12,710 nucleotides of DNA from JAJTFW01 sp964534995 (GTDB lineage: Bacteria; Bacteroidota; Bacteroidia; AKYH767-A; OLB10). The position numbers were made by a program, and so were the translations under genes. Positions 7,106-12,710 of the stretch are shown here, piece by piece (the first letter of the stretch is position 1; every line of letters starts with the position of its first letter). The notes under the pieces are model-generated. The model worked only from the letters and a program-made list of their open reading frames with translations. It had not been told where the DNA came from and made no database searches. The stretch is taken from positions 1 through 12,710 of the forward strand of contig CAZHSC010000096.1 in the NCBI GenBank assembly GCA_964534995.1. Reading direction: 5' to 3'.

Positions 7106-7885
7106 TCAGCGAAATCCTTCTATCGCGCCTAATCCAAAGAGAGCGAAATCATATTGAACGGGGTCAGTGGGATCCAGTTTTCGAAGGTTTTGGGTAAGTT
7201 CATCCACCGCTTTCCAGTCATTTTGATTTCTGTTAAGCAAGCCAAGCGAACGGGCTACGCGTCCTGAGTGAATATCCAGCGGACAGTATAATACTGCGGG
7301 TGAAATGCTTTTCCATATGCCGAAATCAACCCCTTTTTTATCCCTTCTAACCATCCATCGTAAATACATGCAAAGCCTTTTAGCTGAAGAATTTCTCAGT
7401 GGGTCAGCAAAATGTTTGTACGTCCTGGCCGGTGCAGCGAAAGAAAGAAGTTTTTTTCTTGCAGTGGAAATGGCCACTGACATATCATTGCTTTCTGTGT
7501 GTGCATCGGCAAAAATTCCTTCAAGGCCCTGTCCATTGCGGTAAATATTATAAAGCGCCTTTATCAGGTAAACAGCATCAGTGCCGTTAAAGGTCCGGTG
7601 TACAAAATGCCTGAATGTTTTCCTGTCACCGGGTGTATGATGCAGGATAAATTCATAAGGACGGAAATCCATCCGTTCCATAAAGCCTTGCGCGTTACGA
7701 AGAATAACCGGCCGCTGTCCCCATGCTATCAGGGCGGTAATGAAAGCGCTGATTTCAATGTCTTCCTTGCGGTGGAACTGATGGGGTATAGAAATGGGGT
7801 CATCTGTAATAAAATCCGGACGGTTAAATTGGGAGACCTTTTCATCGAGGAATCTTTTCAGTTCACTTTGGGTCAATTTCTTCAC
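7106..7885 (-). CDS. TIGR02757 / DUF2400 family protein
   Basis: This 259-residue, probably cytoplasmic protein matches what I know of the TIGR02757 (DUF2400) family found across Bacteroidota. Recognisable stretches are DPISIPHQF followed by DIEISAFITALIAWGQR near the N-terminus, and DIHSGRVARSLGLL, then DPVQYDFALFGLG near the C-terminus. The last two are reminiscent of HhH-containing DNA glycosylase-like folds, which makes a DNA-related role possible but unproven. The length is typical. The start is GTG at 7885: an in-frame TAA lies four codons upstream and no ATG is available. It is transcribed away from the AT-rich region and converges on the three-gene operon with a 2-base gap. Confidence 0.93.
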   Translation of the reverse strand: MKKLTQSELKRFLDEKVSQFNRPDFITDDPISIPHQFHRKEDIEISAFITALIAWGQRPVILRNAQGFMERMDFRPYEFILHHTPGDRKTFRHFVHRTFNGTDAVYLIKALYNIYRNGQGLEGIFADAHTESNDMSVAISTARKKLLSFAAPARTYKHFADPLRNSSAKRLCMYLRWMVRRDKKGVDFGIWKSISPAVLYCPLDIHSGRVARSLGLLNRNQNDWKAVDELTQNLRKLDPTDPVQYDFALFGLGAIEGFR

Positions 7886-7917
7886 TGTGCCAAATTACTA
7901 AACGGCATTCAAATATG

Positions 7918-7941
7918 AAGGGCCTCCTTCCGGAAGCCCTT
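7918..7941. terminator. Terminator-like hairpin beside repeat copy 1
   Basis: AAGGGC (7918-7923) pairs with GCCCTT (7936-7941). The perfect palindrome CTTCCGGAAG (7927-7936) sits inside and offers an alternative fold. No long T-run follows on either strand, so it is at best a weak terminator. It sits just upstream of the DUF2400 start, and on the minus strand just after repeat copy 1. Confidence 0.35.
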
Positions 7942-7967
7942 TCATAGTTCAACCGATTAACGGCCGG

Positions 7968-8030
7968 AACAACAAAACCCTTACTGACAACAAATGTAAC
8001 AGGCAGCGCCGGGGGATATCAAGGGATAAA
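7968..8030. repeat. Diverged direct repeat, copy 1
   Basis: The copy begins AACAACAAAACCC, continues TTACTGA, and ends with GATATCAAGGGATAA. The same blocks, in the same order and at nearly the same spacing (offset 335-336 bases), occur at 8304-8363. The outer blocks are conserved and the roughly 27 bases between them have diverged. The nature of the repeat is unknown. Confidence 0.6.
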
Positions 8031-8149
8031 CAGGTAGGGTTTAGGAGACCGCTTTCTTGATAAATATCCATATTTAATATTTTAATTACAGTGCTATATA
8101 TTGAATAACAGTATTTTGCAAATGTTTTTTATGAAATATTGATGGATTT

Positions 8150-8230
8150 TACTTATATATATCATAGTTAATTTGAAGTTGTATTCACAACTTAAGCACT
8201 GTAAATTAGTAACTTATGATTTTATAAGTA
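8150..8230. repeat. Long imperfect AT-rich inverted repeat
   Basis: The outer arms TACTTATA (8150-8157) and TATAAGTA (8223-8230) pair perfectly. Inside them ATCAT (8161-8165) pairs with ATGAT (8216-8220), AGTT with AACT, and AATTT (8170-8174) with AAATT (8203-8207), with a few bulges. The loop holds its own perfect hairpin, AAGTTGT (8176-8182) with ACAACTT (8187-8193). Together they can form an extended stem of about 80 bases in DNA or RNA. It may be a MITE-like remnant, a structured RNA or a regulatory cruciform; no target duplication is visible. Confidence 0.6.
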
Positions 8231-8236
8231 CCGCTT

Positions 8237-8273
8237 AAAAACGACGAAGTCCCGCCGGAGCGGGACCTGGTCG
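8237..8273 (-). terminator. Intrinsic terminator, minus strand
   Basis: On the minus strand, GTCCCGC and GCGGGAC (8249-8266) form a 7-base-pair stem with a 4-base loop. A 3x3 internal loop and four outer pairs (CGAC/GTCG, 8242-8245 with 8270-8273) extend it. TTTTT (8241-8237) follows directly. It would terminate a transcript arriving from the 68-residue peptide gene, leaving a 3' UTR of about 210 bases that contains repeat copy 2. Confidence 0.7.
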
Positions 8274-8303
8274 ACACAGAAAAGCCAAAACAATTACTGT
8301 TTC

Positions 8304-8363
8304 AATAACAAAAACCCTTTACTGATGCTAAAGTAAATGGCTTTAAGCAGATATCAAGGGACA
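8304..8363. repeat. Diverged direct repeat, copy 2
   Basis: The copy begins AATAACAAAAACCC, continues TTTACTGA, and ends with GATATCAAGGGACAA. It differs from copy 1 by substitutions and single-base indels in the A and T runs. On the minus strand it lies between the 68-residue peptide gene and the terminator at 8237-8273. Confidence 0.6.
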
Positions 8364-8484
8364 ATGCATAAGAATATGGAAGTTAAAAATCTACCATATT
8401 TGGTCATTGAAAATAAAAAGTAAGTTTATTTGCTTGAAATTCAATAAACAAAAAATGTTTAATTGTGCTGAATAATGGAAATAA

Positions 8485-8691
8485 CTATCTTCGAACTAAA
8501 TAGTATTTTCCTGAAGCATCCTGACATAAAACAAAAGTAGTGGGAGGGGGCGCGGTAGTACCTTGTGAACCAACAACAGTTGTTCCCACACCATAGCAAA
8601 TACCGGTATGTTCGTCAATCACCTGGATATTTGATTCTTCATTGCAATCAAATCCGAGCGCCATTAAAAGGGCAATGATTATTTCAAGCAT
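8485..8691 (-). CDS. Small exported-looking peptide (68 residues), unknown
   Basis: I do not recognise the family. The product starts with a short hydrophobic stretch (LEIIIALLMALGF, residues 2-14) suited to membrane insertion or secretion. It then has an acidic part with C16, a Gly/Thr/Pro-rich middle (GVGTTVVGSQGTTAPPP, about 34-50), and a C-terminus with C56 ending GKYYLVRR. A third Cys is C32 (TGICYG). The sequence before C16 (GFDC) is not a good lipobox. Its ordered composition and balanced Cys placement argue for a real gene. It is divergent from the 528-residue helical protein with a 39-base gap, so the two promoters must lie in the gap or in the ends of the genes. A near-consensus -7 element lies upstream and a terminator lies 210 bases downstream. 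Confidence 0.68.
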   Translation of the reverse strand: MLEIIIALLMALGFDCNEESNIQVIDEHTGICYGVGTTVVGSQGTTAPPPTTFVLCQDASGKYYLVRR

Positions 8692-8714
8692 GTAAGTAAG
8701 GTTTTACTGAATTG

Positions 8715-8722
8715 TAAAGGTA
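8715..8722 (-). promoter_or_regulatory. Candidate -7 element for the 68-residue peptide gene
   Basis: The minus strand reads TACCTTTA, matching TAnnTTTG at seven of eight positions. It is 23 bases before the ATG at 8691, in the short gap shared with the divergent 528-residue gene. Its -33 region would fall inside the first codons of that gene. Confidence 0.28.
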
Positions 8723-8730
8723 GGTTAAAT

Positions 8731-10317
8731 ATGAATCAGCACCAAATAATTTCCACATTAATTACTGCCTTGACTGACCTAGAGTTTAAACAAATCGGGG
8801 CATCCATTGCGGGCCAGGGTAAAGAAAACAATAAAATTTATAAAGTTTTTAAGGAAATTGCCAAAAACGCAACGGTTGATCAGGAATCCATCGTCCGTAA
8901 AATTTATGGTGAAGTTTCAAAGTCCAGCCAGGATTCTTACCGGAAATTATGTGAACGCTTGTTGAACAAATTGTGTATGCTGTTGTCTGAAAACTCCGCT
9001 TTTGTTCAGGATGAAATTAATTATTCGGAAATTTTCAGAACCCGTCAATATGTTAGAAGGCAATCGACAATGATTTCTTTGTTAATTCTAAAGGGACTTC
9101 CCATTAACTGGATAAAGAAGGAACTTAATAAGTTGATCCGGATCTGCGAAGAATATGAGTTTTTTGATGAGGAAATAACTATACAAAGACAATTGATTTC
9201 GTTTTATTATAGAGAAGAGGACGAAATGAATGTGCTGAAATGTAAATCTAGGATTAATGTTGTTTCAAGATATTTGGAGTTTTTCAATAATTCCGAATTA
9301 TATATATATAGATATATTTCAAAAGTTCAATATAAATCAATCGATGATAAAAGCCTGCTTGTCGGGATGAAGGAAGCATTAGCAGAAGTGGATAAATATT
9401 ACCAGGAATCCTCTTCCAATCTGATCTTGTATCAGAAACTCATGCTTGATTTGCAGATCGCGCATTATGAGGAAGACTTCCGAAAGGCGGAAATGGTTTT
9501 ATTTGAGATTATTCAGGTGACAGAAATATATCCAGGTGTCAGGTCAAAAGGAAGGATTGCAATCAACTATATGAACCTGGCCTATACGCAATTTTTTCTA
9601 TACAAATTCGACGATGCATTTGAGAATAGTAAAAAGGCCTCCAAAGTATTTTTAGAGCAAAGTTACAATCTTAATATCTATCGCGAAGCCAGCGTTTTCG
9701 CCCTCATCTACCTGAAAAGATACGGGGAAGCGGGAGAAATATTGCAGCAGATCCTTGATTCCGGTACCCTGGGCAATGTTCCCGAACAACTGAGTAAAAG
9801 GCACTGCATGATGGCCGTCATTCAATATTTACAGGGAAATTATAAGCAGTCCTTTCTTCACCTCCAGGAAACCAAGGAAGTGGAAAGCGACCGTGAGGGG
9901 TGGAACCTGGGCATCCGTATCATGAACATTTACCTGACACTTTCTACCGAAAAAGTGGACCTGGCCGATCAGCGTATCGGAAGTATGCGCAAGCACATTG
10001 AGCGCACCGCCCGGATGCGCCATCTGCGCAAAAGGGATGTGGTAATTTTCAGGATCCTGAGCCAGCTCAGCCGTTCCGGTTTCGACTTTAAAGAGGTTTG
10101 GGAAGATCGTCGTAAAGATTTTAATCTGCTGCGTTCCGGTCACTCTGAATACCGCTGGTTGCCGCGTAGTCATGAACTGATTATTTTCGATCAGTGGTTT
10201 GAAGCAAAAATGAAGGGTGTCCCCTATGATCCGGTTTTCCCTGCCCCCCTGCATACCGGAAATGCATCAGAAAATAATTATCCTGAAAGCGCTAAGATTA
10301 AAGCCGGGAATGTGTAA
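8731..10317 (+). CDS. Helical-repeat (TPR-like) protein, 528 residues, unknown function
   Basis: The protein has no signal peptide and no membrane segment, so it is probably cytoplasmic. It is almost entirely predicted helix. From about residue 105 to 460 there are repeated amphipathic helix pairs with aromatic and Ala positions like degenerate TPRs, for example INYMNLAYTQFFLYKFDDAF, ASVFALIYLKRYGEAGEIL, and MMAVIQYLQGNYKQSFLHL. The N-terminal 95 residues are a separate Lys/Glu/Ser-rich helical part without an obvious HTH. The C-terminus (FDQWFEAKMKGVPYDP then a polar tail) is unlike the rest. The start ATG 8731 follows an A/T-rich leader. The 5' third is markedly AT-rich (25% G+C in 9241-9300) and the 3' part is GC-rich (63% in 9961-10020), both counted by eye. 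The C25 protease gene follows 27 bases later, so co-transcription is likely. The role may be regulatory or scaffolding; this is inference. Confidence 0.88.
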   Translation: MNQHQIISTLITALTDLEFKQIGASIAGQGKENNKIYKVFKEIAKNATVDQESIVRKIYGEVSKSSQDSYRKLCERLLNKLCMLLSENSAFVQDEINYSEIFRTRQYVRRQSTMISLLILKGLPINWIKKELNKLIRICEEYEFFDEEITIQRQLISFYYREEDEMNVLKCKSRINVVSRYLEFFNNSELYIYRYISKVQYKSIDDKSLLVGMKEALAEVDKYYQESSSNLILYQKLMLDLQIAHYEEDFRKAEMVLFEIIQVTEIYPGVRSKGRIAINYMNLAYTQFFLYKFDDAFENSKKASKVFLEQSYNLNIYREASVFALIYLKRYGEAGEILQQILDSGTLGNVPEQLSKRHCMMAVIQYLQGNYKQSFLHLQETKEVESDREGWNLGIRIMNIYLTLSTEKVDLADQRIGSMRKHIERTARMRHLRKRDVVIFRILSQLSRSGFDFKEVWEDRRKDFNLLRSGHSEYRWLPRSHELIIFDQWFEAKMKGVPYDPVFPAPLHTGNASENNYPESAKIKAGNV

Positions 10318-10325
10318 TTTAGTGT

Positions 10326-10343
10326 AACATTCTAAAACATTCT
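10326..10343 (+). repeat. Two tandem copies of AACATTCT before the protease start
   Basis: AACATTCT occurs at 10326-10333 and again at 10336-10343, exactly ten bases apart, ending one base before the ATG at 10345. One helical turn of spacing would suit a protein binding site, but the repeat is short and sits in the ribosome-binding region, so chance is quite possible. Confidence 0.35.
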
Positions 10344-10344
10344 C

Positions 10345-12710
10345 ATGAAGGCTCCATTACGTGTATTTCTTTCATTTTCTTTTTTAATCAGTTTTTTTAT
10401 GGAACCACTCTTCGCGGGTGGCGACTGGCAAGTGCTCAGCTCTAAAGTACCCGCAGAATCAAAGGCGGTTTTGCTGAGTTCAACGGTTCAGCAATCAATG
10501 GTAAAATTGGAGTTGAAGGGATTTTACCTGAAGGAAGAATGGACGCCCCGGGGGCTCGCATATAGCCTCAACTGTCCCGGCGCCAGCCCCTGGCTTACGG
10601 AAGGCGCTCCTGACCTCCCCAAATTTGCCGTGCCACTGGCAATTCCCGATAATGGCACCATGGCTTTAAGAATTGTATCTGCAAAATATACAGATTACCC
10701 AGCCATTTCCATCTCTCCCTCCAAAGGTAATTTCACCAGAGATATTAATCCTGCGGATGTTCCTTACCGTTATGGAAAGCACTATTCCGTTAATGCTTTC
10801 TGGCCCAAGGATCCGGGCAGTTTGCGTGAGCCCTATATCCTGCGTGATTACCGCGGCCAGACCTTGTTACTGCATCCCTTTCAGTATAATCCAATCACAT
10901 CTGTATTGCGTGTATATACCGAACTAATCGTTGAATTGTATCATCAGCCGGGCATTCCTGCTGCCAATGAATTGCGGCGCAATACCACCTTGTCCTCGGT
11001 GAATGCGGATTTTGCTGCTATTTATAAAAATCACTTCATTAATTATCCTTCTCTCAGCTATGTACCTGTTGAGGAATCCGGGAAAATGCTGATCATTTGT
11101 CCATCGCAGTGGATAGGCCTGGTGCAACCGCTTGTGGACTGGAAAATCAGAAAAGGTATTGAAGTGGAAGTTACCGATGTGATCAGCGCAGGTGGAACAG
11201 CAGCCAATATTCAAACATTTATTGCGAACAAATACGCCAATGGAGGGTTGACTTTTGTATTGCTTGTCGGGGATGAACCGCAGTTGCCCACTTTATTTGC
11301 GCAGGGTGGAGCCTCCGATCCCAGTTATGGCTACATTCTCGGAAATGACTCTTATGCGGAAGTGATGATTGGGCGGTTTTCTGCGGAAACGGATGCCGAA
11401 CTGATTACACAGGTTCAAAGGGTATTGAACTACGAATTGAATCCTTCGCTATCGGCATCCGGATATAACCAGGCGGTGGCAGTAGCCAGTGCTCAGGGTC
11501 CCGGAGATGATGGTGAAATGGACTATGAGCATGCCATTAATATGCGTACCGACCTGATGAATTTCACCTATAGTGCTTGCCAGGAGTTGTACGATGGCAC
11601 GCACCCCGGAACTACCGACGCGCCCGGGGATCCCTCCAGTACCGATTTGTTCAACATCTTTCAAAGCGGTATCGGTCTGATGCTATATACCGGACATGGA
11701 AGTAGCACGAGTTGTTCCACCACCGGTTTATCAAACAACGATATCCAGAATATGACCAATACCGCCATGCTGCCTTTTATATGGGCGGTGGCTTGTGTAA
11801 ACGGTCAGTTTGACATGGCAGGAGGTCCCTGCTTCGCGGAGGCATTTTTACGTGCCGAATCCGGTGGGCAGCCTGCCGGTGCCATTGCAACTTTTATGTC
11901 TTCTATTAATCAAAGCTGGAGTCCGCCTATGGATGCACAGGATGAAATGGTAGATATTCTCACACAAACCTATCCCACCAATATGAAATTTAGTTTTGGG
12001 GGCTTGTCGCTGAATGGATGTCTGCATATGAACGACAATTACGGGCAGGCAGGATTTGAGATGACCGATACCTGGCACTGTTTCGGTGATCCTTCTCTCA
12101 ACGTTCGTACCGCTGTGCCGCAAGCCATGATAGTAACCCATGCTTCCAGCATGCCGGTAGGCCTGAGTACCCTGAATGTAAACTGCAGTGTTGACGGCGC
12201 TCTGGTGGCACTGACGATGAATGGTCAGATCATGGCTACAGGAATTGCAGCCGGTGGATTTGCATCATTGTCTTTCGCGCCGGTAAATGTTCCCGATACT
12301 ATTTTCGTTACGGTGACCGGTTTTAATCAGATACCCTATCTGGGCCAGGTGCTCGTCATTCCCGCCAGCGGTCCTTATGTAATTTATCAAAACAGTACCC
12401 CGCATGATTTCACAGGTAATAACGATGGACTGGTTGATTTTATGGAAACCATTTCCGTTGACCTTACACTGCAGAATGTAGGACTTGCTGACGCGAATAA
12501 TGTAACGGCTACTTTGTCCTGCAACGATCCGTATATTACCCTGATAAATGCCAATGCGCTCATGGGCAGTATCCCCAATAATTCCGCCGCATCGCTTGCC
12601 GGCGCTTTTGAATATCAGGTGGCCAATGATGTACCTGATCAGCATCTGGTTCAGTTTCTCATAACCGCCGATGATGGAACGGGTGCTACCTGGACTTCCT
12701 CCTTTGACCA
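10345..12710 (+). CDS. Gingipain-like cysteine protease (peptidase family C25), 3' end outside window
   Basis: The reading frame is open from ATG 10345 to the window end (788 codons, partial). A signal peptide (about 1-24, SFLISFFMEPLFA|GG) is followed by a gingipain-type propeptide region, to about residue 245. Next is the caspase-fold catalytic domain (about 245-590): MLIICPSQW, VLLVGDEPQLP, AEVMIGRFSA, then the catalytic His451 in YTGHGS and nucleophile Cys484 in WAVACVNGQF, closing with FGDPSLNVRT at 580-588. An Ig-like C25 C-terminal domain (about 592-672) and a CARDB-like beta domain (from about 675, GPYVIYQN... and VDLTLQNVGLADANN) follow. Family knowledge predicts secretion by the type IX system with a C-terminal sorting domain, which would lie beyond the window. 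It follows the helical-repeat gene by 27 bases. Both catalytic residues are intact, so an active protease is expected. Confidence 0.95.
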   Translation, partial: MKAPLRVFLSFSFLISFFMEPLFAGGDWQVLSSKVPAESKAVLLSSTVQQSMVKLELKGFYLKEEWTPRGLAYSLNCPGASPWLTEGAPDLPKFAVPLAIPDNGTMALRIVSAKYTDYPAISISPSKGNFTRDINPADVPYRYGKHYSVNAFWPKDPGSLREPYILRDYRGQTLLLHPFQYNPITSVLRVYTELIVELYHQPGIPAANELRRNTTLSSVNADFAAIYKNHFINYPSLSYVPVEESGKMLIICPSQWIGLVQPLVDWKIRKGIEVEVTDVISAGGTAANIQTFIANKYANGGLTFVLLVGDEPQLPTLFAQGGASDPSYGYILGNDSYAEVMIGRFSAETDAELITQVQRVLNYELNPSLSASGYNQAVAVASAQGPGDDGEMDYEHAINMRTDLMNFTYSACQELYDGTHPGTTDAPGDPSSTDLFNIFQSGIGLMLYTGHGSSTSCSTTGLSNNDIQNMTNTAMLPFIWAVACVNGQFDMAGGPCFAEAFLRAESGGQPAGAIATFMSSINQSWSPPMDAQDEMVDILTQTYPTNMKFSFGGLSLNGCLHMNDNYGQAGFEMTDTWHCFGDPSLNVRTAVPQAMIVTHASSMPVGLSTLNVNCSVDGALVALTMNGQIMATGIAAGGFASLSFAPVNVPDTIFVTVTGFNQIPYLGQVLVIPASGPYVIYQNSTPHDFTGNNDGLVDFMETISVDLTLQNVGLADANNVTATLSCNDPYITLINANALMGSIPNNSAASLAGAFEYQVANDVPDQHLVQFLITADDGTGATWTSSFD

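Larger units (their letters stand above)
7886..8484. other. AT-rich 600-base intergenic region rich in repeats and hairpins
   Basis: No credible protein gene is seen. The stretch holds two direct-repeat copies, two terminator-like hairpins, the inverted repeat at 8150-8230, and a second inverted pair TTACAGTGCT (8086-8095) with AGCACTGTAA (8195-8204). A/T content is very high in the middle (about 18% G+C in 8101-8160, counted by eye). Downstream of the peptide gene a weak A/T-rich hairpin (GTTTATT 8424-8430 with AATAAAC 8443-8449) is followed on the minus strand by a T-rich run, and could be a first, leaky terminator. Confidence 0.6.

Noticed and set aside
7305..7918. Plus-strand ORFs of 63-139 residues antisense to the DUF2400 gene
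   Set aside because: They are shadows of the recognised minus-strand family protein.
7949..8071. 40-residue minus-strand ORF (MDIYQESGLLNPTC start) covering repeat copy 1
   Set aside because: The frame is not preserved in repeat copy 2, the C-terminus is a Leu/Arg-rich run typical of chance, and no clear ribosome or promoter signal precedes it.
7968..8363. CRISPR array or attachment-site interpretation of the two repeats
   Set aside because: There are only two diverged copies 335 bases apart, with no regular spacers, no cas genes, no integrase and no tRNA nearby.
8337..8423. 28-residue plus-strand ORF overlapping repeat copy 2
   Set aside because: The frame is absent in repeat copy 1 and is too short to support without other evidence.
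10924..12645. Several minus-strand ORFs antisense to the protease
   Set aside because: The plus frame is continuous with intact catalytic His and Cys motifs. The antisense ORFs show no domain or start signal.

Overview
The window looks like chromosomal DNA from a member of the Bacteroidota, plausibly a Chitinophagales- or Sphingobacteria-like lineage. The signs are exported proteins whose signal peptides end in AQ, start codons without clear Shine-Dalgarno sequences, several TAnnTTTG-like -7 promoter elements, a TIGR02757/DUF2400 protein, and a large gingipain-type (C25) secreted protease. The lineage is inferred from these features; no rRNA or tRNA gene is visible to confirm it.

Left part (1-3510): on the minus strand, uvrB (excinuclease subunit B, GTG start) is followed directly (TAA then ATG) by a four-helix membrane protein gene. 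That gene is closed by a single TAA, but its frame stays open and protein-like to the window edge, so it may carry a nonsense mutation. Divergent from uvrB is an FKBP-type peptidyl-prolyl isomerase lipoprotein with a strong intrinsic terminator. The next 880 bases (3510-4394) are gene-poor and contain only one doubtful 62-residue minus-strand ORF.

Middle part (4395-7885): a secreted two-domain protein with a long low-complexity linker is on the minus strand. It is divergent from a tightly overlapping three-gene plus-strand operon: a secreted protein with a Cys cluster, a periplasmic TPR protein carrying a G9 tract, and a small exported Cys-rich protein. The operon converges, with a 2-base gap, on a DUF2400 gene.

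Right part (7886-12710): an AT-rich, gene-free stretch of about 600 bases holds a diverged direct repeat, two terminator-like hairpins each placed next to a repeat copy, and a long imperfect inverted repeat. Beyond it lie a 68-residue exported-looking peptide gene (minus), a divergent 528-residue helical-repeat protein, and 27 bases downstream a gingipain-like C25 protease that runs off the window. The shared upstream region and close spacing suggest that the last three could be one functional locus, but nothing in the sequence proves it.
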